Below are positions 27,839 through 37,324 of a DNA stretch of 64,000 nucleotides, in pieces. The translations under genes were made by a program, and so were the position numbers. Positions within the stretch are counted from its first letter, which is position 1. Every line of letters begins with the position of its first letter. The notes below the pieces were generated by a model. That model had not been told where the DNA came from, made no database searches, and was given only the letters and a program-made list of their open reading frames with translations. The stretch comes from Clostridia bacterium (GTDB lineage Bacteria; Bacillota; Clostridia; UBA1381; UBA9506): assembly GCA_017399695.1 (NCBI GenBank), contig JAFQBK010000016.1, positions 62,001 through 126,000 on the forward strand, written 5' to 3'.

Positions 27839-29292
27839 AGTTAGGCGGACTTGATATTGGAACCACCGGATGTAAGGTCAGTATCTATGATGAAACCGGA
27901 GAATTTCTTGCACAGTCCTATTGCGAATATGAGAGCACAAGAAATACCGAAACACAGGAAATTGATGGTGCCGCTGTGTGGAATGGCGTGAAAAAAGTTC
28001 TTCTTGAAGCGAAAGCGGAAGTTGGACAAATAGATGCCATTGGTGTCAGCTCGTTCGGTGAAAGCTTTGTCATGCTTGATGAAGATGACAATATCCTACT
28101 TCCATCGTTTCTTTATACAGACAAACGCGGCAATGAAGAGTGTACTCTTTTTGACGCAGAAGAAACGATTCGAATTGCGGGTGTAAAGCCACACGGAATG
28201 TACAGCTTACCGAAGCTTATGTGGATTAAAAAGAATCTGCCTGAGATTTATAAAAAAACAAAGAGGATTCTTTTATTTGAGGACTTTATCGTGTATAAAC
28301 TCACAAAAAAGGCACAGATTGACTATTCTTTGGCGTGTCGCACGATGGGCTTTGATATTAGAACAAAAACATGGAGCAAAGCACTCTTTGATGTGGCAGG
28401 TATTGATATCGAAAAAATGTCTGAACCGGTGGTCGGTGGAACCATCGCCGGGAAAATCGTTGATGCCGAACTGGATATGACTGACACATTGGTTGTCAGC
28501 GGTTGTCACGATCAGCTGGCATCGCTGATTGGCGCGGGTGTGCTTGACACGGGTTCGGCAGTTGACGGAACAGGTACTGTTGAGTGCATTACACCGGTGT
28601 TTGACGATATCCCGAATCAAAAGGAATTTTATGAGCAGGGCTACTGCACGGTGCCGCATATTCTTGATGGAAAATATATTTGCTATGTACTGTCATTTAC
28701 CGGCGGCGCAGCATTAAAATGGTATAAGGACACCTTTATAGAAGATAAAGGCTATCGCGAAATGGATGAAACAATACCGGCGGAGCCGACGGGAATCTTG
28801 GTCGTTCCGTATTTTGCAGGCGCTGCGACTCCCTTTATGGATGAAAATGCCAAGGCTATCTTTACGGGTGTGACGCTTGGTACTACAAAAGAAGATATGT
28901 ACCGCGCCATTATGGAGGGTGTTACATATGAGATTTTGTTTAATCTTGAACATTTAGAGGCAAGCGGTGTCAGCCGTACGGAAAAGCTTTACACCACCGG
29001 CGGCGGTGCGAAAAGTGAAGTGTGGCTGCAAATTAAGGCAGACATCCTAAACCGTGAGCTGACGGCGATTAACGCACCGGAGGTCGGTGCGATGGGAACG
29101 GTAATGCTTGCAACCGTTGCTCTCGGTGTGTATAAGGACCTATATGCCGCGAAGGAGCAGTTTGTAAAGTATGGGAAAACCTTTACCCCTAATCCGAAAC
29201 GGGCGAAGGAATATGAAAAACTGATGAAGACCTATCGCGGAATTTACCGGGCAATGAGACCCCTGGAGATTACGGAGGAAGAAAGATGTTAG
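27835..29292 (+). CDS. FGGY-family carbohydrate kinase
   Basis: ATP-dependent sugar kinase of 485 residues. The N-terminal GGLDIGTTGCKVSIYD is the phosphate-binding beta-hairpin; SGCHDQLASLIGAG and YTTGGGAKSEVWLQIKADIL in the C-terminal half are FGGY signature regions. Family members phosphorylate xylulose, ribulose, fuculose, glycerol, rhamnulose and similar sugars. Placed between mannosidase and aldolase, and with a lyxose/mannose isomerase downstream, it may phosphorylate a ketose such as fructose or xylulose (inference). It overlaps the preceding gene by four bases and the following one by seven, so these proteins are translationally coupled. Confidence 0.88.
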   Translation: MKLGGLDIGTTGCKVSIYDETGEFLAQSYCEYESTRNTETQEIDGAAVWNGVKKVLLEAKAEVGQIDAIGVSSFGESFVMLDEDDNILLPSFLYTDKRGNEECTLFDAEETIRIAGVKPHGMYSLPKLMWIKKNLPEIYKKTKRILLFEDFIVYKLTKKAQIDYSLACRTMGFDIRTKTWSKALFDVAGIDIEKMSEPVVGGTIAGKIVDAELDMTDTLVVSGCHDQLASLIGAGVLDTGSAVDGTGTVECITPVFDDIPNQKEFYEQGYCTVPHILDGKYICYVLSFTGGAALKWYKDTFIEDKGYREMDETIPAEPTGILVVPYFAGAATPFMDENAKAIFTGVTLGTTKEDMYRAIMEGVTYEILFNLEHLEASGVSRTEKLYTTGGGAKSEVWLQIKADILNRELTAINAPEVGAMGTVMLATVALGVYKDLYAAKEQFVKYGKTFTPNPKRAKEYEKLMKTYRGIYRAMRPLEITEEERC

Positions 29293-30125
29293 TATCATTA
29301 AAACAAATTCTGAAGATTGCTGAGGCGAACAAATGCGCCATCGGCTCATTTAATACGCCGAATTTAGAGAGTATGCGCGCAGTGATTGGTGCGGCTGAGG
29401 CACTCGGCCAGCCGGTCATTATTATGCACGCCCAGATTCACGAAGAAATGGGGCTTTGCACGATTGAAGAAATCGGAAAAATTATGCTCTTTATGGCAGA
29501 TAAAGCGACCGTTCCGGTCTGTGTACATTTAGACCATGGTACTGACCTTGCATACTTAAAAAGAGGTCTTGACGTTGGCTTTACATCCATTATGTACGAT
29601 GGTTCGGAGCTTTCTGCGCATGAAAACTACGCAAACACTTGTATTGCAGTTGAAATGGCGGCAAAATACGGCGCATCTGTCGAGGCTGAGGTTGGTTCTC
29701 TTGGTTCTCGTGAGGGTGGCGGTGGTCCGAAAAAGGAAAGCGTGTTTACCGACCCAGAGGAAGCTCGTTTATTTGTTGAAGCAACGGGTGTTGATGCTCT
29801 TGCCTGCGCCTTTGGAACGGCACATGGTATGTATACAGAAAAACCAAAGCTGGATTTTGAGCGTGTGGCAAATATCCACAAAAAGCTCTCTGTTCCGATG
29901 GTTATGCACGGTGGCAGTGGCGTGGATGAAGAAAGCTATCGGCGGCTGATTCAAAATGGTATTCGTAAAATCAATTATTATTCTTATATGGCAAAGGCAG
30001 GCGGGGTGGCTGCTTTAGTTGCCGGAATGCTTGATAATTCTACATTCCATGAAATTGTTCTCCATGTCGAAAAAGCAATGAAAGAAAACGCAAAAGATGC
30101 AATTAAAGTCTTTATGGGTAAATAA
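29286..30125 (+). CDS. Class II (zinc) fructose-/tagatose-bisphosphate aldolase family protein
   Basis: Ketose-phosphate aldolase of 279 residues, the usual length. CVHLDHGTD holds the zinc-binding His and catalytic Asp. VEAEVGSLG and AFGTAHGMY are the next conserved blocks, VMHGGSGVDEE contains a further zinc His, and KINYYSYM is a variant of the usual KINIxT end motif. Class II aldolases of this group cleave fructose-1,6-, tagatose-1,6- or simple ketose-1-phosphates. Its gene starts inside the kinase gene, which fits cleavage of that kinase's product into two three-carbon units. The exact substrate cannot be read from sequence. Confidence 0.9.
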   Translation: MLVSLKQILKIAEANKCAIGSFNTPNLESMRAVIGAAEALGQPVIIMHAQIHEEMGLCTIEEIGKIMLFMADKATVPVCVHLDHGTDLAYLKRGLDVGFTSIMYDGSELSAHENYANTCIAVEMAAKYGASVEAEVGSLGSREGGGGPKKESVFTDPEEARLFVEATGVDALACAFGTAHGMYTEKPKLDFERVANIHKKLSVPMVMHGGSGVDEESYRRLIQNGIRKINYYSYMAKAGGVAALVAGMLDNSTFHEIVLHVEKAMKENAKDAIKVFMGK

Positions 30126-30139
30126 TAGGAGGGGATAAA

Positions 30140-30823
30140 ATGAAACGTTCTGAAATTAACAAAATTATGAGAGATGCGGTTACATTTATTGACAAAATGA
30201 ACTTTAAATTACCACCGTTCCTTTTCTGGAGTCCGGAAGAATGGGCAACCAAGGGGAAAGATTACGATGAAATCAGAGACAATATGCTGGGTTGGGATAT
30301 TACCGACTTTGGCTCCGGCGATTACCACAAAATCGGACTTTTGATGATTACCTTAAGAAACGGTAACTTCAACGATAAAAAGTATGTTAAGCCGTATGCA
30401 GAAAAGCTTTTGATTGTGGAAGAGGAGCAGATTACGCCCTATCATTTTCATTGGAGCAAGATGGAAGACATCATCAACCGTGGTGGCGGCAATCTGATGG
30501 TTCAGGTATATAACAGTACCGAAGATGAACAGTTTGATATGGAAAATCCCGTGACAGTCAATGTGGACGGACACAAATATCAGGTAGAACCTGGTTCTGT
30601 TATCCGCATCAAACCGGGTGAGAGCATTACATTAAATTGCGGTCAGTATCATAAGTTCTGGGGCGAAAAGGGCACCGGTATGATTCTTTTAGGTGAAGTT
30701 TCCAAAGTAAATGATGACCGAGTAGACAACCGTTTCTATGAAAAGACAGGCAGATTTCCGGCAATCGAAGAGGATGAGCCGGCGCTTTATCTGCTGGGGA
30801 ATGAATATCCAGTCGCTGAATAA
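30140..30823 (+). CDS. D-lyxose ketol-isomerase family protein (may isomerise mannose to fructose)
   Basis: Cupin-fold sugar isomerase of 227 residues. The metal site is complete: His102, His104 and Glu109 in TPYHFHWSKMEDIINRGGG, plus His171 in NCGQYHKFW. Known family members convert D-lyxose to D-xylulose and also D-mannose to D-fructose. In an operon starting with an alpha-mannosidase, mannose is the more likely natural substrate here (inference). Fourteen bases separate it from the aldolase gene, with GGAGGGG as ribosome site. Confidence 0.88.
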   Translation: MKRSEINKIMRDAVTFIDKMNFKLPPFLFWSPEEWATKGKDYDEIRDNMLGWDITDFGSGDYHKIGLLMITLRNGNFNDKKYVKPYAEKLLIVEEEQITPYHFHWSKMEDIINRGGGNLMVQVYNSTEDEQFDMENPVTVNVDGHKYQVEPGSVIRIKPGESITLNCGQYHKFWGEKGTGMILLGEVSKVNDDRVDNRFYEKTGRFPAIEEDEPALYLLGNEYPVAE

Positions 30824-30843
30824 GGAAAAAGTGAGGGACTACC

Positions 30844-31821
30844 ATGGCAAAAGCACAAAAACTGATACCAGAATTTAAAGATTACCTTTGGGGCGGAAAC
30901 CGCTTAAAAGCGGAATATCACAAGCAGTCGCCGTTTGATATTACTGCGGAGAGTTGGGAGCTTTCGTGTCATAAAAACGGCTTATCGCGCATTTTAGGCG
31001 GAGAATATGACGGATTGACGCTTCCTGAGGCTATAACGCGCGCAAAAGAGAAAGGTGAGGACTGGCTCGGAACTGCTTGCGAGCGTTTTGAGCAGTTTCC
31101 CGTACTGATTAAGCTAATTGATGCGTGTGACAGCCTTTCGATTCAGGTACATCCTGATGATGCCTATGCGAAAGAAAACGAAAACGGCAGCTACGGCAAG
31201 ACAGAAGTTTGGTATATTGTGGATTGCGAACCGGATGCCGAATTGATTTATGGTTTTTCGAGAGATGTTTCTAAAGAGGAACTAAAAACCGCAATCGAAA
31301 ACAATGAGCTTTCGCCGTATTTAAATCGTGTCAAGGTAAAACCAGGAGATGTGTTTTTTGTCCGTGCGGGGCTGCTTCATGCCATTGGAAAAGGCATTTT
31401 AATATGTGAAATACAGCAGAATTCTGATACGACCTATCGTGTGTACGATTGGGGCAGAGTTGGTGCTGACGGGAAACCGAGAGAACTCCACATCGCAAAG
31501 GCTGTTGAAGTTTTAAAGCGCAGAAAGGAAACTATAACTGATTTTTCTGCTCCGAAGGTCTTGGAGACGGATGGTATTTCGGAATACCAAATCGCGACTT
31601 GTGAATACTTTAAGGTAAAGAAACGAGAGCAGGAAGAAAGCTCTCTGATCCAAACAACCGGCGATAGTTTTATTGCACTTACGTTCCTAAACGGTGAGGG
31701 AATGGTGTCTTCGTCGGATGGAGAGCTTTGCTTTACAAAAGGAGAAACCGTCTTTTTACCGGCAACGGAGGAAAGCTATACAATCAAGGGAAAATGCGAA
31801 TACTTAATGACAAGCGTATAA
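30844..31821 (+). CDS. manA: Mannose-6-phosphate isomerase, class I
   Basis: Zinc enzyme that interconverts mannose-6-phosphate and fructose-6-phosphate in the cytoplasm. The 325-residue product has the bacterial short-form length. Metal ligands are Gln101 and His103 (SIQVHPDD), Glu121 (YGKTEVWY) and His179 (AGLLHAIGKG). YRVYDWGR, the later catalytic-Arg region, is intact. It is the last gene of the operon and ends one base before a bidirectional terminator. With the lyxose-type isomerase just upstream, the operon can take mannose in either free or phosphorylated form. Confidence 0.94.
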   Translation: MAKAQKLIPEFKDYLWGGNRLKAEYHKQSPFDITAESWELSCHKNGLSRILGGEYDGLTLPEAITRAKEKGEDWLGTACERFEQFPVLIKLIDACDSLSIQVHPDDAYAKENENGSYGKTEVWYIVDCEPDAELIYGFSRDVSKEELKTAIENNELSPYLNRVKVKPGDVFFVRAGLLHAIGKGILICEIQQNSDTTYRVYDWGRVGADGKPRELHIAKAVEVLKRRKETITDFSAPKVLETDGISEYQIATCEYFKVKKREQEESSLIQTTGDSFIALTFLNGEGMVSSSDGELCFTKGETVFLPATEESYTIKGKCEYLMTSV

Positions 31822-31849
31822 AAAAAGTCCACCACGCGGTGGGCTTTTT
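31822..31849. terminator. Bidirectional terminator between manA and cysK
   Basis: AAAAAGTCCACC pairs with GGTGGGCTTTTT (one G-U pair) around ACGC. A-run and T-run flanks let it end both convergent transcripts. Confidence 0.85.
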
Positions 31850-31853
31850 CCAT

Positions 31854-32783
31854 TTATGAAAACATGGTCGTTGACAGATATCTCTCTCCGGTATCGGGAA
31901 GAAGAACGACAATGTTTTTATCACTATTTTCAGGTTCGCCTGCTAATTGTATGGCGGCAGAAAGCGCCGCTCCGGAAGATATACCGACTAAAATTCCCTC
32001 TGTTTTTGCAATGAGCCTTGCAGCTTCCATGGCATCTTCGGTTAAAACAGTGAAAATATCATCGTAAACCGTTGTGTCCAATACCTCGGGGATAAAACCT
32101 GCGCCGATGCCCTGAATACCGTGAGCACCAGCTTTTCCGCCGGAAAGGACCGGACTTTCTTTTGGCTCAACCGCATAAACTTTTACATCCGGCTTTTTTG
32201 ATTTCAAATACTGTCCGACGCCTGTGATGGTGCCGCCGGTACCGACGCTTGCGACAAAAACATCAATTTTGCCGTTCGTGTCGTCAAAGATTTCCGGACC
32301 GGTGGTGTCAAAGTGCGCCTTCGGGTTCGACGGGTTGGTAAATTGACCGGGGATGAAACTGTTTGGAATCTCTTTTGCCAGTTCTTCCGCCTTTTCGATT
32401 GCGCCCGCCATTCCTTTTTTGCCATCGGTAAGCACCAATTCTGCGCCGTATGCCCTCATCAGCTTTTTTCGTTCTTCAGACATTGTTTCGGGCATCACAA
32501 TGATGATTCGATATCCGCGCGCAGCGGCAAGCATACAAAGACCGACGCCGGTGTTTCCGCTTGTCGGCTCAATAATAACGGAATCTTTCGTAATTAGACC
32601 ATGCTTTTCTACATCTTCAAGCATCTGTTTTGCTACACGGTCTTTAGCAGAACCACCGGGATTAGATGACTCTAGCTTTGCGATAATATTTCCGCAAAGA
32701 CCAAGTGATTTTTTCAAATTAGATAATAAGATAAGCGGCGTGTTTCCAATGATATCAGAAACACTTGGAAAAATTTTTGCCAT
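31854..32783 (-). CDS. cysK: Cysteine synthase A (O-acetylserine sulfhydrylase)
   Basis: Pyridoxal-phosphate enzyme making cysteine from O-acetylserine and sulfide. From ATG 32783 (after GAGGTG; the GTG nine bases upstream overlaps that site) it has 309 residues, the normal length. The cofactor lysine is Lys47 in NPGGSAKDRV. TSGNTGVGL binds the cofactor and substrate carboxylate, GTGGTITGVG the phosphate, and PDTGERYLST closes the protein. CysE, which makes its substrate, is encoded upstream on the same strand at 36503, so the minus-strand run joins both steps of cysteine synthesis. Confidence 0.97.
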   Translation of the reverse strand: MAKIFPSVSDIIGNTPLILLSNLKKSLGLCGNIIAKLESSNPGGSAKDRVAKQMLEDVEKHGLITKDSVIIEPTSGNTGVGLCMLAAARGYRIIIVMPETMSEERKKLMRAYGAELVLTDGKKGMAGAIEKAEELAKEIPNSFIPGQFTNPSNPKAHFDTTGPEIFDDTNGKIDVFVASVGTGGTITGVGQYLKSKKPDVKVYAVEPKESPVLSGGKAGAHGIQGIGAGFIPEVLDTTVYDDIFTVLTEDAMEAARLIAKTEGILVGISSGAALSAAIQLAGEPENSDKNIVVLLPDTGERYLSTTMFS

Positions 32784-32803
32784 AATCAACACCTCATGAA
32801 GAA

Positions 32804-32834
32804 AGATGGCTTTGCAAAAAGCGCAAAGCCATCT
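32804..32834 (-). terminator. Hairpin between transketolase and cysK
   Basis: AGATGGCTTTGC pairs perfectly with GCAAAGCCATCT around seven bases. On the minus strand it is followed by TTCTTC only, so it could be a weak terminator or attenuator that lowers cysK read-through. Confidence 0.55.
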
Positions 32835-32844
32835 ATATATTATC

Positions 32845-33783
32845 CTATTTTTTCAGCTTTATAACTTCTTCTGCCTGCTTTGCAATATTTTCAGCCGTCA
32901 AGCCGTACATTTCGAGCAGTGGAGCAGGCTTACCAGACTGACCGAAAATATCTTGCGTACCAACGCGACGCATCGGTACGGGACATTCTTCACACAGCAC
33001 TTCTGCAACTGCACTTCCTAAACCGCCGATGACATTATGCTCTTCGGCAGTTACGATTGCGCCAGTTTCTTTTGCTGCTTTTGCAAGGATTTCTCGGTCA
33101 ATCGGTTTAATGGTGTGGATATTGATTACGCGGGCAGAGATTCCTTTTTCTTTCAGAATGTCTTTCGCCGCTAATGCTTCGGGAACCATTAAACCTGTTG
33201 CAACCAAAGTAACATCGGTACCATCAGCTAACAGAACGCCTTTTCCAAGCTCGAACTGATAATTACCACACTCGAACATTTCCGGGACAGCGAGTCTGCC
33301 AAAACGCAGATAAACCGGACCATCCAGTTCGAGAGCTGCTTTTACGGCATAAAATGCCTCTGTTGCGTCAGCCGGGTTAATAATCGTCATATTTGGAAGA
33401 GCGCGCATCAATGCGATATCTTCGAGGCACTGGTGAGTAGCACCGTCTTCACCGACAGAAATGCCGGCGTGCGTTGCACCGATTTTGACATTGAGGCAAG
33501 GGTAGCAAATGGAGTTTCTGATTTGCTCGAATGCTCGTCCTGCTGCGAACATCGCAAAGGAGCTTGCAAATACGGTTTTGCCGCAAGATGCAATACCAGC
33601 CGCAGTGGACATCATATTTGCCTCGGCAATTCCTGTATTAAAGAAACGCTCGGGAAATTTTTTCTTAAATGTATCTGTTTTGGTGGACTTGGAAAGGTCG
33701 GCATCCAAAACAACAAAATCATATGTATCACCTAATTCAGCCAGTGCAAGACCATAAGCCTCACGAGTCGCGGTTTTAGCCAT
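32845..33783 (-). CDS. Transketolase, C-terminal subunit
   Basis: Carries the pyrimidine-binding and C-terminal domains of a split transketolase, 312 residues from ATG 33783 after GGAGGTGG; a longer frame to 33816 lacks a ribosome site. FFNTGIAEANMMSTAAGIA holds the glutamate that activates thiamine diphosphate. THAGISVGEDGATHQ and YLRFGRL are further conserved blocks. It overlaps the end of the N-terminal-subunit gene by eight bases, as expected for a two-subunit enzyme. It serves the non-oxidative pentose phosphate pathway. Split transketolases are common in Clostridia, so this is not a frameshifted single gene. Confidence 0.95.
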   Translation of the reverse strand: MAKTATREAYGLALAELGDTYDFVVLDADLSKSTKTDTFKKKFPERFFNTGIAEANMMSTAAGIASCGKTVFASSFAMFAAGRAFEQIRNSICYPCLNVKIGATHAGISVGEDGATHQCLEDIALMRALPNMTIINPADATEAFYAVKAALELDGPVYLRFGRLAVPEMFECGNYQFELGKGVLLADGTDVTLVATGLMVPEALAAKDILKEKGISARVINIHTIKPIDREILAKAAKETGAIVTAEEHNVIGGLGSAVAEVLCEECPVPMRRVGTQDIFGQSGKPAPLLEMYGLTAENIAKQAEEVIKLKK

Positions 33784-34630
33784 CGAGCTCCACCTCCAGT
33801 TCTTTGATTTGTGCATCGAGTTCCGCTACCGCCTGATTGTATTGCTCCTCATTTGGCGCGCTACCGTGCCAAGCGGCATTGTTTTCCATAAAGGAAACGC
33901 CCTTACCCTTGGTGCTGTGCATCAAAAGAAGCGTCGGTTTACCCTTGATGGTTCTTGCTGTTTTTAATGCATTTGAAAGCGCAATTATATCGTGCGCATC
34001 TACGGGGATGACATGCCAGCCGAAAGCTTCAAACTTCTTATCAATCGGCAGGGGAGAGAGGACTTCGGCGATATCACCGTCAATCTGCAGACCATTAAAA
34101 TCTACGATTGCGACTAAATTATCCAGCTTGTAGTGTGCAGCATACATTGCGGCTTCCCAAACCTGACCCTCTTCCAACTCACCATCACCGAGTACGGTAT
34201 AGACACGGTAATCCTTGTGGTCAATTTTTGCAGCAAGCGCCATACCGTTAGCTGCACAGATGCCCTGACCCAAAGAACCGGTAGACATATCGACACCGGG
34301 AACGCCCTTCATATCCGGATGCCCTTGTAGGTAGCTTCCGATTTTACGGAAAGAGGGCAAGTCTTCTACCGGGAAAAATCCGCGTTCTGCAAGTGTAGCG
34401 TAAAGCGCAGGTGCGCAGTGACCTTTTGACAGTACAAAACGGTCCCGGTCCGGATTTTTTGGGTTTTTCGGGTCTATATTCATCTCCTCGAAATATAAAA
34501 CCGTTAAAATGTCAGCGATAGAAAGAGAACCACCGGGGTGACCCGATGCTGCACTGTAAACAGCAGTTACAGCTCCTTTTCGCACGCGGTTTGCAATGAG
34601 TTTTAATTCAGTTGCTCTTTTGGTATCCAC
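33776..34630 (-). CDS. Transketolase, N-terminal subunit
   Basis: Thiamine-diphosphate-binding half of the split transketolase, 284 residues. Start is GTG 34630 after AAGGAG. SGHPGGSLS contains a conserved active-site His (His31), and the cofactor/metal motif runs from GDGELEEGQ (148-156) to VDFNG (Asn179). With its partner it transfers two-carbon units between sugar phosphates. The gene lies 30 bases after the mini-RNase III gene on the same strand. Confidence 0.95.
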   Translation of the reverse strand: MDTKRATELKLIANRVRKGAVTAVYSAASGHPGGSLSIADILTVLYFEEMNIDPKNPKNPDRDRFVLSKGHCAPALYATLAERGFFPVEDLPSFRKIGSYLQGHPDMKGVPGVDMSTGSLGQGICAANGMALAAKIDHKDYRVYTVLGDGELEEGQVWEAAMYAAHYKLDNLVAIVDFNGLQIDGDIAEVLSPLPIDKKFEAFGWHVIPVDAHDIIALSNALKTARTIKGKPTLLLMHSTKGKGVSFMENNAAWHGSAPNEEQYNQAVAELDAQIKELEVELDG

Positions 34631-34660
34631 GTAAACTCTCCTTTGCGTTTATAGTAATAG

Positions 34661-35092
34661 TTATTTCATTTCATTGATGATATCTTGACTATTTAAATAT
34701 GCAGCCTGCATTAGTTCGGTCAAGCGTTCAGTTTCGCCACTTAAATAGAGGTAGCCGAATAATGCTTCCAGCGCCGTTGCATGACGGTAATCACTCACAT
34801 TGGCGTGTTTTGGTACGGTTGCGGATTTGGCATTTCTGCCGCGTTTGAAAACTGCCAGTTCATCCTCACTTAGTTGCTCTAATATGGCTTTTGCTGCATT
34901 TGCCTGTGCTTCCGCCTTTACATAGGCAATGGCCTTTTTGTGTAGGATGTGTGCACTGGTGTTTGCTTCAGAAAGTACCTGTGCACGCACGTAAACCTCA
35001 TAGACAGCATCGCCGACAAAAGCGAGTGCCAGTGGGGAATACTCACGCGGAGAAAGAGTAGAGCCTTTTGGTAAAATCGATTGGATGTCCAT
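34661..35092 (-). CDS. mrnC: Mini-ribonuclease III
   Basis: Double-strand-specific RNase that matures 23S rRNA; it has the RNase III catalytic domain without an RNA-binding domain, 143 residues. LAFVGDAVYEVYVRAQ carries the catalytic Asp region, and EALFGYLYLSGE matches the second acidic motif. Its position directly after cysS, with 17 bases between, is the classic Firmicutes arrangement and supports the call. Confidence 0.93.
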   Translation of the reverse strand: MDIQSILPKGSTLSPREYSPLALAFVGDAVYEVYVRAQVLSEANTSAHILHKKAIAYVKAEAQANAAKAILEQLSEDELAVFKRGRNAKSATVPKHANVSDYRHATALEALFGYLYLSGETERLTELMQAAYLNSQDIINEMK

Positions 35093-35109
35093 TCCATTCC
35101 CTTCTTTCG

Positions 35110-36516
35110 TCAGGCTTTTGTAATGATGTGTACCTTTACACCCTGACGTGTATCCTCAAGTTCAACACCCATCGCCTTAAGTTCATCACGAATACTGTCA
35201 GCCAAAGCCCAGTCTTTTGCCGCACGTGCTTCTTTTCTCTTTTCAATGAGTACCTTTGCCTCATCCGAAAGGTTGTCTTCCTGCGTCTTTGTAAAGATTC
35301 CAAGCACATGACCAAGTTCACGGTACAAGGAAGTAGCATCGTCAATTAAGGCTATAGGCGAATCAGCGGAAATTGATGTGTTTAAGTAGCGCGCCATATC
35401 AAACAAAGCAGAGATGGCATCTGCTGTATTTAAATCATCATCCATCGCATCCGAAAATTGTTTTTTGAATTCAGTAATGCGAGCTAAAGTAGCGCTTTCT
35501 TCCTCTGTCAAGTCACGTTTTTTTGCCTTGCTTGCCAAAAACTCAAGATTATAAAGGCAGTTATATAGTCTTTCAAGTCCAGCTTTTGACTGCGCTAAAA
35601 GTTCATCGGAGAAATTAATTGCACTGCGGTAGTGAGCCGAAAGCATAAAGAAACGAATAACTTCGTACTCATATTTAGCTGCAACGTCACGAACTGTAAA
35701 GAAATTTCCCTTGGATTTGGACATTTTTTCGTTATTTACATTGATGTATCCGTTGTGCATCCAATAACGTGCAAAAGGTTTGCCGTTTGCGGCCTCGCTC
35801 TGTGCAATTTCGTTTTCGTGGTGCGGGAAAATCAGGTCCTGACCGCCGGAATGAATGTCGATGGTTTCGCCCAGGTATTTGTTAACCATCGCAGAGCACT
35901 CAATATGCCAGCCGGGACGACCATCGCCCCATGCGCTGGGCCAGAACGGTTCACCCTCTTTTTTCTTCTTCCAGAGCGCAAAGTCAGCAGGATGTTTTTT
36001 ACCTTCGTCAACATCAATACGGGCACCTGCTTCGAGGTCCTCTAAAGGCTGCTTGGAAAGCTTGCCGTATTGGTCGAATTTGCGGGTGTCAAAATAAACG
36101 CCATCCGAGGTTTCATAAGCGTATCCTTTATCCATTAACTTTTTAATAATATCTAAAATAGCATCAATATTTTCGGTTGCTTTCGGGTGAATGGAAGCTT
36201 CACCGATGTTTAGGCCTTTTGCGTCAGTAAAATATTCGGCGATGTACTGTTCGGCGAGTTCCTTAACGGTAATGCCGAGTTCGTTTGCTTTATTAATCAT
36301 TTTATCGTCAATGTCGGTAAAATTCTGTACAAATTTTACTTCGTAGCCGGAATATTCAAGATAACGGCGAAGTGTATCAAAAATGATAAACGGACGCGCA
36401 TTTCCGATGTGGAAATAATTATATACAGTCGGTCCGCAGGAGTACATACGTACCTTGCCTTCTTCTAACGGCTTAAATTCTTCTTTTTGTCTGGTTAACG
36501 TGTTATATATCTTCAT
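35110..36516 (-). CDS. cysS: Cysteinyl-tRNA synthetase
   Basis: Charges tRNA-Cys with cysteine in the cytoplasm; class I synthetase of 468 residues. ATG 36516 follows GAGGAG; the open frame extends 36 codons further but only inside cysE and without homology. HIGN (36-39) and KMSKS (264-268) are the ATP-binding motifs. Cys27, Cys207 and the PHHENE motif near 231-236 form the zinc site that recognises cysteine. It overlaps the end of cysE by 14 bases, coupling acetylserine production and cysteine use. Confidence 0.97.
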   Translation of the reverse strand: MKIYNTLTRQKEEFKPLEEGKVRMYSCGPTVYNYFHIGNARPFIIFDTLRRYLEYSGYEVKFVQNFTDIDDKMINKANELGITVKELAEQYIAEYFTDAKGLNIGEASIHPKATENIDAILDIIKKLMDKGYAYETSDGVYFDTRKFDQYGKLSKQPLEDLEAGARIDVDEGKKHPADFALWKKKKEGEPFWPSAWGDGRPGWHIECSAMVNKYLGETIDIHSGGQDLIFPHHENEIAQSEAANGKPFARYWMHNGYINVNNEKMSKSKGNFFTVRDVAAKYEYEVIRFFMLSAHYRSAINFSDELLAQSKAGLERLYNCLYNLEFLASKAKKRDLTEEESATLARITEFKKQFSDAMDDDLNTADAISALFDMARYLNTSISADSPIALIDDATSLYRELGHVLGIFTKTQEDNLSDEAKVLIEKRKEARAAKDWALADSIRDELKAMGVELEDTRQGVKVHIITKA

Positions 36517-37162
36517 GTTCGGTTTTCTCCTCGCTTTTTTCAATCTTTTTTTGTAATTCCAATAGTCTCTCTTCAAGACTTGCCAGTTGCTGTGCAACCG
36601 GGTCGGGAACGTGAATCTGGTCAAGGTCTATTGAATCGACGCGTTGGTCGTTGATTTTGACCACACGAGCCGGAACGCCGACACAGGTTGAGTTGGCAGG
36701 GACTTCGCTCAACACAACAGCATTGGATGCAATTTTGGAATTATCACCCACCTTAAACGGTCCCAAAACTTTCGCACCACAACCAATCATCACATTATTA
36801 CCGATGGTTGGGTGTCGTTTGCCGGTTTCTTTCCCTGTACCGCCCAGAGTAACGCCTTGATAGATAGTCACATTGTCGCCGATTTCTGTTGTTTCACCGA
36901 TGACGACGCCCATGCCATGGTCGATAAACAGTCCTTTGCCGATGGTTGCGCCGGGATGAATTTCTATTCCGGTAAAGAAGCGTCCGCATTGGGAAATGAA
37001 ACGGGCGAGAGTAAAACGTTTGTGCTTATAAAGCCAATGTGCTATTTTATGCCAACAAACGGCATGAAAGCCTGAATAGAGAAAAATGATCTCAAACGCA
37101 TTTCTTGCGGCAGGGTCGCGCTCTTTGATTGCACGAACCTCTTCTTTAATGAATCGTATCAA
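36503..37162 (-). CDS. cysE: Serine O-acetyltransferase
   Basis: First step of cysteine synthesis: serine plus acetyl-CoA to O-acetylserine. The product has 219 residues with the short N-terminus of Gram-positive CysE. The start is TTG 37162 after AGGGGTGAG. The left-handed beta-helix hexapeptide repeats run from [18 protein letters not shown] to [16 protein letters not shown], which contains the acetyl-CoA and active-site residues. It is the first gene of cysE-cysS-mrnC-transketolase-cysK on the minus strand. No T-box leader is seen in the short upstream region. Confidence 0.95.
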   Translation of the reverse strand: MIRFIKEEVRAIKERDPAARNAFEIIFLYSGFHAVCWHKIAHWLYKHKRFTLARFISQCGRFFTGIEIHPGATIGKGLFIDHGMGVVIGETTEIGDNVTIYQGVTLGGTGKETGKRHPTIGNNVMIGCGAKVLGPFKVGDNSKIASNAVVLSEVPANSTCVGVPARVVKINDQRVDSIDLDQIHVPDPVAQQLASLEERLLELQKKIEKSEEKTEHEDI

Positions 37163-37211
37163 GCTCTCACCCCTTCAACTACATATTTAGCGCATAATAA
37201 CAGATAATATT

Positions 37212-37240
37212 ATTATAGTACGAATCAGAAAAAAAAGCAA
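37212..37240 (-). promoter_or_regulatory. Candidate promoter for cysE operon
   Basis: Read on the minus strand: TTGCTT (37240-37235), 17-base spacer, consensus TATAAT (37217-37212), about 50 bases before the cysE start. The -35 box is weak. Confidence 0.5.
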
Positions 37241-37272
37241 CCGCATCTGCACGAAAAAAGCAATTTATTTTT

Positions 37273-37316
37273 AACAAACAAAACACAACTGTTTTAGCAG
37301 TCGTGTTTTGTTTGTT
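37273..37316 (-). terminator. Terminator of the cytidylate-kinase-like gene
   Basis: A 14-bp perfect stem (AACAAACAAAACAC with its complement), then one mismatch and four further pairs around TTTTAG. On the minus strand a U-rich run follows. Confidence 0.75.
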
Positions 37317-37324
37317 TTAACCTA

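Noticed and set aside
32845..34630. Transketolase appears as two reading frames, as if broken by a frameshift
   Set aside because: Each part has its own ribosome site, the overlap is eight bases, and split transketolases are normal in Clostridia.
37163..37324. T-box riboswitch before cysE-cysS
   Set aside because: The leader between the promoter candidate and cysE is only about 40 bases, and no TGGNACC antiterminator motif is seen.
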